A stretch of DNA of 64,000 nt from Lithobates sylvaticus (taxonomy: Eukaryota; Chordata; Amphibia; Anura; Ranidae), in NCBI GenBank assembly GCA_028564925.1, contig CM053026.1:605199616-605263615 (forward strand), written 5' to 3'. The notes under the pieces are model-generated. The model saw only the letters and a program-made list of their open reading frames with translations. It was not told where the DNA came from and ran no database searches. The stretch's first letter is position 1. Each line of letters opens with the position of its first letter. Positions 35,881 through 47,157 of the stretch are shown one piece after another. A program made the position numbers and the translations under genes.

Positions 35881-36345
35881 TTCCATCAAGGGATGCACTT
35901 GGTCAGCAACAATGTTTAGGTAGGTGGTACGTGTAAAGTAACATCCACACAAATGGAAGGACCAAGCTTTTCCAGCAGAAAATTGAATCACTGCATCTGC
36001 CGGCTTGCCTTCTTCCCATACTGCATCCTGGAGCCATCTCCCCAAGTAAGCGATGCACACACACCTGGCCATCCACATGATGTAAATGAAAATGTGGTTC
36101 ATCAGACCAGGCTGCCTTCTTTTGCTCCGTGGTCCAGTTCTGATGCTCATGCACCCATTGTAGGTGGCTGTGGACATTGGTCAGCATGGGCACTCTGACT
36201 GGTCTGAGGCTAACCAGCCCCACACACAATTTATGATGCCCATTTTTTCTGCTTTCAATACATTCAGCTTTAATGGTTGGGTGCTGGTGGGCTCAATAGT
36301 TGACTGACATTTTATATTTGAAAATGCAAAGCACAGGCATTATCT
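35881..36345 (-). pseudogene. Tc1-like transposase fragment
   Basis: On the - strand, blocks VHSHLQWVHEHQNWTTEQKK, AWSDEPHFHLHHVDGQVCV and APGCSMGRRQAG are diagnostic of Tc1-like transposases: the first catalytic Asp is in the WSDE motif, followed by the LHHVDGRV region. Translation continues as TTYLNIVADQVHPLM. The N-terminal DNA-binding domain, the remaining catalytic residues and both inverted repeats are absent. Small indels shift the frame at least once. It abuts the DIRS 3' end. Confidence 0.85.
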
Positions 36346-36469
36346 TACTAACCTGAGCAAATATGCTTGGAAGAATGACCTAATATCAGGTAGAATGACC
36401 TAACATCAAGTACAAACCCAGAAGAAATTCCGCAAAAAATGGCTCTACAAAACACTTTAGTGTGCACAC

Positions 36470-37054
36470 CAGTGGCGGCTGGTGCTAAAATTTTTTGGGG
36501 GGGTGCAAACGAACGGAAGAATTCTGAAAAAAAAAAATCAATTGCAGCCTCACTGTGCCCATCAAACGCTGCCACTGTGCCTTTGAATGCTTACACTGTG
36601 CCATTCCCTGCCCACTGTCTGCCCAGCATTTACCCTGTCTCATGGGGCAGCGGGTGCCGGCGGCGAGCGATGTCCTCGATGTCTTTTTCTACCATCCTCT
36701 CCTATGATTGGACGCCTAATAGCCGCTCAATCACAGCGCCTGTCATTTCAGCCAATCAGGTGACGAGTAACAGACCCGAGCACCTGATTGGCGGAGAGGC
36801 GGTTCAGAGTTAGAAAAGCGAATATTAATTTTCTTTTCTAACACAGCTGGGTGAACTGCTAGGGCCAAGCCTATGGCTCTAATCAGGTGCTACAAAAACA
36901 CCCCCCCCCACCTCCGAAAATGGGCCGGGCGCCCTAAATAGGGGGTGGCAGCGGAGGCCATGGATAGATTCATACAATGCATGGATCTATCTATTGGTGA
37001 TAGAGGAGGTGGCTGGAGAGAGGCAGCGGCACCCATGCGCCCTTATGGACTCTG
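36470..37054. mobile_element. hAT-type MITE ('cagtggcggctggtg' family)
   Basis: The left end is CAGTGGCGGCTGGTGCTA. A perfect 8-bp duplication, GTGCACAC, flanks it (36462-36469 and 37055-37062). The right terminus is degenerate. A related fragment in the opposite orientation ends at 56012. Confidence 0.8.
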
Positions 37055-37062
37055 GTGCACAC

Positions 37063-37822
37063 TCAATCCTTTTTCTTTTTTCCTTTTTTTTTTATTATTA
37101 GCGATGCCCTAATGAAAGTAATTAAATATTTACATAGTTTTACTTTTACAGAAAGCCCTATTTGTTACAAACCGTTTCAAATGCAAGTCATATAGAACAA
37201 AAATGTCATTGATGTTTAACCTCATGCCTTGCTGAATAGCAAAGAATGCTAGCGGTTGACATTCTTTTGTTAGTTTGACCTAGGTATGTGTGTATTTGGT
37301 AGTGTTCTATTGTATGGTGCTGCCAATTCAATATACCTATAGTGACATCTAGTGTTCAGTACGAGAAATGCAGAGGAAGAAATAATTTTTGTAGCACAGC
37401 ATGGCAGTGTAAAACAGGAATTGTGAGAGTTGTTATATATTTAGGTCCCTTATTATTTGTAAGAAAATTACTTTAGGCCTGGGAACAAGAGGTAAGAGGC
37501 CATCTAAGGTATTTTCACCTGCCAATAGCACACCCCATCTCCTCGGAGATCAGTGTCCATAAAGGTAGATCATAACAGAGACATGTACAGTATTTAAAAA
37601 TAATGTATTTTCTCTGTGTTTAATACTGTTCTTTTTACTCCCTACTACCCAGAGATCCCTGCACTCTATTCTATGCAGAAGGACTTTAATCAAGTTTAGT
37701 CCCAGTTTTTTAACTGACACAAGCGCTCTTACCGAAACAAGAAATTTGCAAATTGTCACTGTTGTTGAGCTTCACCTCTCCAACCAATGTAAATAGCTTG
37801 ATTGCCACCAAAAACATTTGCC
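37063..37822. other. Intergenic sequence, nothing recognised
   Basis: AT-rich sequence with no open frame of note, no inverted ends and no tandem structure that I can see. Confidence 0.5.
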
Positions 37823-38089
37823 TTAACCACTTCAATACCGGGCACTTTCACCCCCTTCCTGCCCAGGCCAATTTTCAGCTTTTAGCACTGCCACAGTTTG
37901 AATGACAATTGCGCAGTCATGCAACACTGTACACAAATGTAATTCTCATGATTATTATTGACGCAAATAGAGCTTTCCTTTGGTGATATTTAAAAACTGC
38001 TGGGTTTTCTATTTTTTGCTAATAAAAACAAAAAAATACTGAAAAATTTAAAAAGTAAAAGAAAAAAAGTTCTTTTGTAAGTAATTTTT

Positions 38090-38700
38090 CGCCTTCACTG
38101 ATGTGTGCTGATAGGTGGCACTGATGAGATATCACTGAAGGACACTGATGGAGATATCACTGAAGGACACTGATGCGAAGGCACTGATATGCAGCACTGA
38201 TGGGCACTGCTATGTGACATTTATGGGCACTGATGGGCGGCACTAATGACCAGGCAATAATGGGCACCGAAAGGCAGCACTGACTAGCATCACTGATGGG
38301 CACAAATTGGACACAGAGAAAGAGACTCGTCATTGGCTCTTTACCGAGATCGGGGTTGCGCCGTGTCCCAGGGAGAGAGACTGGTTTTGCAGTGGTGGGC
38401 ACAGTGAGGCTGCATTGGTGGGCACAGTGAGGCTGCATTGGTGGGCACAGTGAGGCTGCATTCATGGGCACAATGAGGCTGCAATGATGGGCACAGGGAG
38501 ACTGCATTCTTGGCAGGGTAAAGCTGCATTTGATGGGCACAGTGGGACTGCATTCATAGGCACGGTAAAGCTGCATTTGATGGGCACAGCGAGACTGCAT
38601 TAATGGGCACGGCAAATCTGCATTAATGGGCACGGAAAGGCTGCATTGATGGGCACAGTGAGGCTGCATTTGATGGGCACTGATGAGGCTGCATTGATCT
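38090..38700. repeat. Degenerate minisatellite (about 20-27 bp)
   Basis: Units TGATGGGCACTGATGAGGC-like grade into GGGCACAGTGAGGCTGCATT. More than twenty loosely spaced copies are present. Confidence 0.85.
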
Positions 38701-38824
38701 CTTGTATCATGTCTGCAGTCTCTGACCATCTCTTGTAATATGTCTGCAGTCTCTGACCATCTTTAGTATGATGTCCTCAGTCTATTACCATCTCCTGTAC
38801 CATGCCCGCAGTCTCTGACACCTC

Positions 38825-39115
38825 CTGTGGTCCATAACGCATGTGCTACCTGCAGACAGTGGCACCCATGCCACCAATGCCATATTGTGCTGTAGACATT
38901 GCCACCCATGACGCAAATGCAATAACGCATGTGCTGCCTGCCGACAGTGCCAGCCATGCCATATTGTGCTGCAGACAGTGCCACCCATACTGCCAATGGA
39001 ATAATACCATTGGCAGCATGGGTGGCACTGTCTGCAGGCAGCACATGCGTTATGGCCCATAACGCATGTGCTACCTGCAGACAGTGCCACCCATGCCACC
39101 AATGCCATAATGTAT
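38825..39115. repeat. Local direct and inverted repeats
   Basis: GCATGTGCTACCTGCAGACA with TGCCACCCATGCCACCAATG occurs three times in + orientation, and once inverted (CATTGGCAGCATGGGTGGCA, about 39008). Confidence 0.85.
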
Positions 39116-39179
39116 AGATGCTGCTGCAGTAGTAGTAGATCTTCTATCCCCCCCAAGCAAGCACCCACCTGTTAGACGG

Positions 39180-39583
39180 GCCCCAGGAGTCACTTCCTCC
39201 CTGATCCTGCTGCCTAGACTGGAGTGTCCACAAACTATCCGATTCAGATGGCAGCTGCTTTTTTTTTCCTCCCACCGGCACCGCCGCTCACCTCACTGCT
39301 TTTTACTCTCAGGCCGAGTGAGGAACAGAGCAGAGGGGGAGGAATCACTTTGCGGCGCCAGGGAAGACACTGTAGAGGATGCGCTGGCCGGGACTTGAGC
39401 CAGCATGAGGGCGGGCGCGGAGGAGACTGACATTCTTCCGCACCCGAAATAGGAGAAATAGTCCCTCCCCCGGCCGCCACCTACATCGGATTAAAAAAAA
39501 AGTACGGGGGGGGTGGAGGTGTGGGGCGGCTGGGGGCGGTGGTGAAATGTGGCCGGGACGATGTTAGGTCATGGTGGCTGGAG

Positions 39584-39619
<36 letters not shown>

Positions 39620-39711
39620 TTAATTAGTTCTCTTTTAAGGTTGCCCGGGCCCCCCTGCTGGTCGGGCCCAGTACAACAGGGCCAGTTGTACTGGCCTATT
39701 AGCGGCCCTGC
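39180..39711. mobile_element. Right-end fragment of a hAT-like element
   Basis: GC-rich sequence ending CCTATTAGCGGCCCTG, which looks like an inverted CAGGGCCGC terminus, with a T-run (39586-39616). No matching left end was found, so the boundary is a guess. Confidence 0.45.
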
Positions 39712-41632
39712 ACACAGAGACTGCCCCTCATTGTCACACACACACACAGATCTCTCCAAATTGTCTCACACACAGAGACTGCTCCAAATAGTCCCACACA
39801 CAGAGACTGCTCCTCATTGTCCCACACACAGAGAATGCTACAAATATTCCCACACACAGAGACTGCTCCAAATAGTCCCCCACACAGAGACTACTCCACA
39901 TTGTCCCACACACAGAGACTGCTCCTCATTGTCCCACACACAGAGACTGCTCCAAATAGTCCCCCACACAGAGACTGCTCCAAATAGTTCCCCACACAGA
40001 GACTGCTCCAAATAGTCCCCCACACAGAGACTGCCCAAAATAGTCCCACACACAGAGACTTCTCCTCATTGTCACACACACAGAGACTTCTCCAAATAGT
40101 CCCCCATTTAGAGACTGCTCCTCATTGTCCCCCACACAGAGACTGCTCCAAATAGTCCCCCACACAGAGACTGCTCCAAATAGTCCCACACACATAGACT
40201 GCTCCTCATTGTCTCCCACACAGAGACTGCTCCTCATTGTCTCCCACACAGAGACTGCTCCTCATTGTCTCCCACACAGAGACTGCTCCTCATTGTCTCC
40301 CACACAGAGACTGCTCCTCATTGTCTCCCACACAGAGACTGCTCCTCATTGTCTCCCACACAGAGACTGCTCCTCATTGTCTCCCACACAGAGACTGCTC
40401 CTCATTGTCCCCCACACAGAGACTGCTCCTCATTGTCCCCCACACAGAGACTGCTCCTCATTGTCCCCCACACAGAGACTGCTCCAAATAGCCCCACACA
40501 CAGAGACTGCTCCTCATTGTCCCCCACACAGAGACTGCTCCAAATAGTCCCACACACAGAGACTGCTCCTCATTGTCCCCCACACAGAGACTGCTCCAAA
40601 TAGTCCCCCACACAGAGACTGCTCCTCATTGTCCTACACACATAAACCTCTCCTCATTGTCCCACACACAGAGACTGCTCCAAATAGTCCCCCACACAGA
40701 AACCTCTCCTCATTGGAGCAGTCTCTGTGTGTGGGACAATGAGGAGCAGTCTCTGTGTGTGAGACAATGAGGAGCAGTCTCTGTGTGGGGGACTGTTTGG
40801 AGCAGTCTCTGTGTGTGGGACAAACAGTCCCCCACACAGAGACTGCTCCTCATTGTCCCACACACAGAGACTGCTCCAAATAGTCCCACACACAGAGACT
40901 GCTCCTCATTGTCCCACACACAGAGACTGCTCCAAACAGTCCCCCACACAGAGACTGCTCCTCATTGTCTCACACACAGAGACTGCTCCTCATTGTCCCA
41001 CACACAGAGACTGCTCCAAATAGTCCCCCACGCAGAGACTGCTCCAAATAGTCCCCCACGCAGAGACTGCTCCAAATAGTCCCCCACGCAGCGACTGCTC
41101 CAAATAGTCCCCCACACAGAGACTGCTCCTCATTGTCCCACACACAGAGACTGCTCCTCATTGTCCCACACACAGAGACTGCTCCAAACAGTCCCCCACA
41201 CAGAGACTGCTCCTCATTGTCCCACACACAGAGACTGCTCCTCATTGTCCCACACACAGAGACTGCTCCTCATTGTCCCACACACAGAGACTGCTCCAAA
41301 TAGTCCCACACACAGAGACTGCTCCAAATAGTCCCCCACACAGAGACTGCTCCTCATTGTCCCCCACACAGAGACTGCTCCTCATTGTCCCCCACACAGA
41401 GACTGCTCCTCATTGTCCCCCACACAGAGACTGCTCCAAACAGTCCCCCCACACAGAGACTGCTCCAAACAGTCCCCCCCACACAGAGACTGCTCCTCAT
41501 TGTCCCCCACACAGAGACTGCTCCTCATTGTCCCCCACACAGAGACTGCTCCTCATTGTCCCACACACAGAGACTGCTCCTCATTGTCCCACACACAGAG
41601 ACTGTTCCTCATTGTCCCACACACAGAGACTG
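39712..41632. repeat. 28-bp minisatellite, about 68 copies, with internal inversion
   Basis: Units alternate between CACACAGAGACTGCTCCTCA plus TTGTCCC, and the same start with CCAAATAGTCCC. A block at about 40712-40822 is in the opposite orientation (GGAGCAGTCTCTGTGTGTGG). Long open frames on both strands are repeat artefacts. Confidence 0.95.
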
Positions 41633-41791
41633 GTACACCAAATACTCTGGGTGGTTCCTGTGATATGGTTTCTGGTGGGAAAAACATATCGAGGGGCGGG
41701 GATTTTATTCAGCACCCGATGAGCACCTATTAGTCATGGTGAATGATGATGTCACATGCAGGCGCGTTGGAACCGCCTGGGGCCGAAGCGG

Positions 41792-42296
41792 TTAAAATGG
41801 ATGTAAACCCAATTAATTAAATTTTGAGCTGGGCACATATATCTGTAGTGTTTACTTATCTCTCTCCAAAGCACAGAGTCCTGTGTCTTTCTGCTGTTTC
41901 ATTGCTCTGTTATCAACAAGATAACTTCTGGCAAGTTCTCCATAAACCAAGATTAAACCAGCCTGAAATTTGTGTAGTGGGAGGTTGCTATAAATAGATT
42001 AGCAGAGAGCTTGTCTTGTCACAGCACAGCTCTGCGCATTTCTTCCTTCCTCTGCCTATGTAGAGGGAGGTCGTGTGCCTTTCCTCCAATCAGCTGCCAC
42101 GCAGAGTAAGCCAAGACTACACTCCTACTGCTGAATGAAGAAGTAAAAATTCTAACCTGTTAGAATTCTAAAGAATATAACAAGCTGAAGGCAGCAGATA
42201 TACATGTAAAACTTATTTAGGGAGATTTGTTTCATCCCTGTGTATCTGAGGCTGTTCCCTTCGCTGGGTATATGTGAGGGTTTACATCCACGTTAA
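41792..42296. mobile_element. TTAA-flanked MITE ('tggatgtaaaccc')
   Basis: The left end TTAAAATGGATGTAAACCC is inverted at the right end as GGGTTTACATCCACGTTAA. The left TTAA is the same one that ends the element 37823-41795. Confidence 0.8.
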
Positions 42297-43540
42297 GTTC
42301 CCCTCAGTAAAATTTGCCCTGTGTTATATTGGGCCTTATGTAATCACTGCGAAGATCAATCCAGTCTGCTACAAACTTTGTCTGCCTCCACATCTCAAGC
42401 TACTGAATGCTTTCTATTTCACAGCGAAAACATCCGGTTCTAAATAGATTCTCTCATCGGTTATCTATAGCTTCTACTTCAGCCAATGCATCTTAAAAAT
42501 ATAAGGTTCATCACATCCTGAACTTGAAGAATTCCTATGGAAAACTCCAGTACCTAACTGACTGGAAGGGTTTTGGCCCTGAAGAAAGATTCTGGGTTTT
42601 CCACATCTGATATATTGGCTCCCCACCTGATAAAATGCTATTTTCCACTAAAACGAGACACTGGGTTTAAAGGCCCTGTAAAATGGTGGGAAGGGTGTAA
42701 TGCTGCATTTATTTTCTCCTGGATCCAGCGCTGGGTTGCACCCAGAGCACCGGTGCTGCAGATATTCGGGAGATGGCTCTCCAAAGTGGCATGGCTTCAA
42801 ATTGTGAAATGTGAATGATTTTTCCTGAGCCCCCACTGCTGTACCTGCTGTGACACTGACTGACCTCCTGTGCACCCCTATACATTTTTTATTAGACATG
42901 AAGGGCCTTTTTTCAGCTGGAACTTGGTGGAACTCAGTTTCACCACCTCTGGCTCAGGCTCCCTGCTCCCTGCCTACCACTATCACTTGTAAACACAAGT
43001 CTGACTTCTGTGTTTACAAGTGACAGCTTGTCTCCCACCGGCTCCCACAGATCTCATCTTCTGAGTGCCTCCCCACTGAATGCAGGATGTGGACAAGGGA
43101 GGTGCAGTGCAGATCCCGACATTCCCACTGGATGATCTCTCTGCTAATGAGAGAGGCAAAACCACCTTCAGTCTGCGAAAAGTACTAGAGCCGGTTGGGT
43201 GCTCCAGCTTAATACAGCAACAAAAGTAAGACATGTGGACGATGGTTGAACTTTTAAGAGGGAGGGAGAAGATGGGAGGGGGAATTATATGGAGAGGTAA
43301 GAGCTGAAGAAGGGTTAAAGTGAGATGTGGATGGGGGATGCAGCGGTAAGCGGCTGTGGAAGAAGGCTGAACTCTGCCCTCTCTATGTAGCTCACCCCAG
43401 GCAGTCTTTAATATTGATTGGACCCTGGGCAAAATTTTCTTGGGGCACCCCCCCCCCCCCCCCATTAAATGTTGCTCTCTACCTGCTCTGAGACATACAA
43501 TAAATACCATCTAGACTCAAAATCAGTTTATTAAATCAGA
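42297..43540. other. Intergenic sequence, mostly unassigned
   Basis: It contains a C-run (43449-43463) after GGACCCTGGGCAAAATTTTC, probably a piece of another frog repeat, and an inverted pair near 42985-43025 (CACTTGTAAACACA and its inverse). No gene is supported. Confidence 0.4.
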
Positions 43541-43778
43541 TCAGGCAGTGATTGCGATTGGTTGCCAGAGGTATCTTTACCGCTCACTGACTGGCTACTA
43601 GAGGTTGCAGCACACATTATGGCTCACTGATTATTTGCTAGAGGTTACAGCACATGACTTGTTGATTGGTTGCTAGAGAGTACTGTACATCAACACTGCT
43701 CACTGATTGATTGCTAGTGGTTACTGGACAGCCTGGCCACTCACTAATTGTTTGCTAGAGGTTACTGCACATTATTAG
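43541..43778. repeat. Satellite-like array, left part (about 45-50 bp unit)
   Basis: Loose repeats of CTCACTGATTGGTTGCTAGA with GGTTACTGCACAT. The array resumes at 53643 after a 9.9 kb insertion. Confidence 0.8.
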
Positions 43779-44159
43779 TGGTGTGGGTGACCTTCGCGCT
43801 ATTATGAACTAGAAAACGTGCACATCAAAAACTAAAAAAAATAATAAATAAATAATATAAATATATATGTGTACATTAGGGATGGGCCCAGTGCTCGATG
43901 CGAACCCATGTTCGCATCGAGCACCGGGTGTTCGCTCGCTCGGAGGGGCCGGAACTATTTTGGCCGCTCGCATCTCATTCGTGTGATGCAAGCGGCCCCG
44001 CAATGCATTGCGGCCGGCGCGGCCGGCGCAGTGCATTGCTGGCTGATGATTGGCCAAGCATGCACTGTGACCCCGCATGCTTGGCCAATCACAGCGCCGG
44101 AAACTCGGAGAGCCATAATTGGCTACAGGCAGGACGCCTGTAGCCAATTACAGCTCAGG

Positions 44160-44230
44160 GGCTTTAGTACACGCCCCCTCATTTAAAAGGCCGCCACGCC
44201 GTCGGCGCCGGTCACATGAGTTCCAGCTTT
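44160..44230 (+). promoter_or_regulatory. Putative hAT transposase promoter
   Basis: CCCCCTCATTTAAAAGGCCG at 44174-44193 has a TATA-like TTTAAAAG. The equivalent place in the truncated relative reads CTATATAAGGC (34011-34021). Upstream are two CCAAT-type boxes in GGCCAATCA. Inferred from position and conservation only. Confidence 0.5.
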
Positions 44231-44455
44231 AGGAGAGATCAGGCTGATTCTGTGTCACTCTTTGCTAGATTCCTATAGAAAGATTTGCTCTACTTTGCTA
44301 AACCATTGGCTATTTATTTGCTAAACCATTGCTACCTGTCATTGATCGTCCATTGCTGCTGCTCGTTAGTGTGTTTTTAGCTGCTGCTGGGGATTAGTCT
44401 GGTGCGTGTCTTACTGTTAGTACAGTATTTCAGTAGTACCAACCGCAGTGCTGTT

Positions 44456-47131
44456 AGTACAGCACTGCACCCCAAAAGCACCCACAGGACTTGTAGTGTG
44501 TTAGTGGCAGCAAACAGAGCTCCTATATTTTCTTCCCAGAAGCACCCATAGGACTTGTAGTGTGTTAGTCCCATCACACAGAGTTCCTATATTTTCTTTG
44601 CAGAAGCACCCATAGGACTTGTAGTGTGTTAGTCCCATCACACAGAGTTCCTATATTTTCTTCCCAGAAGCACCCATAGGACTTGTAGTGTGTTAGTCCC
44701 ATCAAACAGAGCTATATTTTCTTCCAGAAGCACCCATAGGACTTGTAGTGTGTTAGTCCCATCACACAGAGCTCCTATATTTTCTTCCCAGAAGCACCTA
44801 TAGGACTTGTAGTGTGTTAGTCCCATCACACAGAGCTATATTTTCTTCCCAGAAGCACCTATAGGACTTGTAGTGTGTTAGTCCCATCACACAGAGCTCC
44901 TATATTTTCTTCCCAGAAGCACCCATAGGACTTGTAGTGTGTTAGTCCCATCACACAGAGTTCCTATATTTTCTTCCCAGAAGCACCTATAGGACTTGTA
45001 GTGTGTTAGTCCCATCACACAGAGCTATATTTTCTTCCCAGAAGCACCCATAGGACTTGTAGTGTGTTAGTCCCATCACACAGAGCTCCTATATTTTCTT
45101 CCCAGAAGCACCTATAGGACTTGTAGTGTGTTAGTCCCATCACACAGAGCTCCTATATTTTCTTCCAGAAGCACCCATAGGACTTGTAGTGTGTTAGTCC
45201 CATCACACAGAGCTATATTTTCTTCCCAGAAGCACCCATAGGACTTGTAGTGTGTTAGTCCCATCACACAGAGCTCCTATATTTTCTTCCAGAAGCACCT
45301 ATAGGACTTGTAGTGTGTTAGTCCCATCACACAGAGTTCCTATATTTTCTTCCCATAGGACTTGTAGTGTGTTAGTCCCATCACACAGAGCTATATTTTC
45401 TTCCCAGAAGCACCCATAGGACTTGTAGTGTGTTAGTCCCATCACACAGAGCTCCTATATTTTCTTCCCAGAAGCACCTATAGGACTTGTAGTGTGTTAG
45501 TCCCATCACACAGAGTTCCTATATTTTCTTTGCAGAAGCACCCATAGGACTTGTAGTGTGTTAGTCCCATCACACAGAGTTCCTATATTTTCTTCCCAGA
45601 AGCACCTATAGGACTTGTAGTGTGTTAGTCCCATCACACAGAGCTATATTTTCTTCCCAGAAGCACCCATAGGACTTGTAGTGTGTTAGTCCCATCACAC
45701 AGAGCTCCTATATTTTCTTCCCAGAAGCACCTATAGGACTTGTAGTGTGTTAGTCCCATCACACAGAGCTCCTATATTTTCTTCCCAGAAGCACCCATAG
45801 GACTTGTAGTGTGTTAGTCCCATCACACAGAGTTCCTATATTTTCTTCCAGAAGCACCCATAGGACTTGTAGTGTGTTAGTCCCATCACACAGAGTTCCT
45901 ATATTTTCTTCCCAGAAGCACCCATAGGACTTGTAGTGTGTTAGTCCCATCACACAGAGTTCCTATATTTTCTTCCCAGAAGCACCCATAGGACTTGTAG
46001 TGTGTTAGTCCCATCACACAGAGCTCCTATATTTTCTTCCCAGAAGCACCTATAGGACTTGTAGTGTGTTAGTCCCATCACACAGAGCTCCTATATTTTC
46101 TTCCAGAAGCACCCATAGGGCTTGTAGTGTGTTAGTCCCATCACACAGAGTTCCTATATTTTCTTCCCAGAAGCACCCATAGGAATTGTAGTGTGTTAGT
46201 CCCATCACACAGAGTTCCTATATTTTCTACCCAGAAGCACCCATAGGACTTGTAGTGTGTTAGTCCCATCACACAGAGTTCCTATATTTTCTTCCCAGAA
46301 GCACCCATAGGACTTGTAGTGTGTTAGTCCCATCACACAGAGCTCCTATATTTTCTTCCAGAAGCACCTATAGGACTTGTAGTGTGTTAGTCCCATCACA
46401 CAGAGCTCCTATATTTTCTTCCCAGAAGCACCCATAGGACTTGTAGTGTGTTAGTCCCATCACACAGAGCGCCTATATTTTCTTCCCAGAAGCACCCATA
46501 GGACTTGTAGTGTGTTAGTCCCATCACACAGAGCTCCTATATTTTCTTCTCAGCAGCACCCACAGGACTTCTAGTGTGTTAGTGGCATCACACAGAGCTC
46601 CTATATTTTCTTTGCAGAAGCACCCATAGGACTTCTAGTGTGTTAGTGGCATCACACAGAGCTTCTATATTTTCTTCTCAGCAGCACCCACAGGACTTCT
46701 AGTGTGTTAGTGGCATCACACAGAGCTCCTATATTTTCTTTGCAGAAGCACCCATAGGACTTCTAGTGTGTTAGTGGCATCACACAGAGCTCCTATATTT
46801 TCTTCTCAGCAGCACCCACAGGACTTCTAGTGTGTTAGTGGCATCACACAGAGCTCCTATATTTTCTTCTCAGCAGCACCAACAGGACTTTTCGTGTGTG
46901 TTAGTGGCATCACACAGAGCTCCTATATTTTCTTTGCAGAAGCACCCATAGGACTTCTAGTGTGTTAGTGGCATCACACAGAGCTCCTATATTTTCTTCT
47001 CAGCAGCACCCACAGGACTTCTAGTGTGTTAGTGGCATCACACAGAGCTCCTATATTTTCTTTGCAGAAGCACCTATAGGACTTCTAGTGTGTTAGTGGC
47101 ATCACACAGAGCTCCTATATTTTCTTCTCAG
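44456..47131 (+). repeat. 64-bp tandem array, about 42 units, each with a 3' splice-site-like motif
   Basis: The unit runs CTCCTATATTTTCTTCCCAG, AAGCACCCATAGGACTTGTA, GTGTGTTAGTCCCATCACAC, AGAG. Two subfamilies are ordered: TTGTAG/AGTCCCATC (44490-46545) and TTCTAG/AGTGGCATC (46550-47110). In the second, CTCAGCAGCACCCACAGG and TTGCAGAAGCACCCATAGG largely alternate, giving a 128-bp higher-order repeat. The last TTTTCTTCTCAG ends at 47131, 26 bases before the transposase ATG. Confidence 0.95.
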
Positions 47132-47157
47132 CAGCACCCACAGGACTACCGACTACA

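Larger units (their letters stand above)
37823..41795. mobile_element. TTAA-target element (copy 3), with minisatellites
   Basis: It starts TTAACCACTTCAATACCGGG and ends GGGCCGAAGCGGTTAA. The left interior shares ACAATTGCGCAGTCATGCAA and AAATAGAGCTTTCCTTTGGT with copies 1 and 2. The middle is a GGGCACAGTGAGGCTGCATT array, a local inverted repeat, a GC-rich insert ending TTAGCGGCCCTG, and a 28-bp minisatellite of nearly 2 kb. Confidence 0.8.

Noticed and set aside
38090-38729. Cys/His-rich repeating frame (CAHQCSLTVP) as a zinc-finger protein
   Set aside because: Spacing follows the minisatellite unit, with no finger consensus and frame changes between units.
39712-41733. Long repetitive open frames (PHTETAPHCP-type and SLCVWDN-type), and superficial CRISPR-like regularity
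   Set aside because: A 28-bp tandem minisatellite without unique spacers, in a vertebrate context. The open frames follow from the unit length and composition.
44377-45953. Open - strand frames reading THYKSYGCFWEENIG repeatedly
   Set aside because: Translation of the 64-bp array, antisense to the transposase. It breaks whenever unit length varies.
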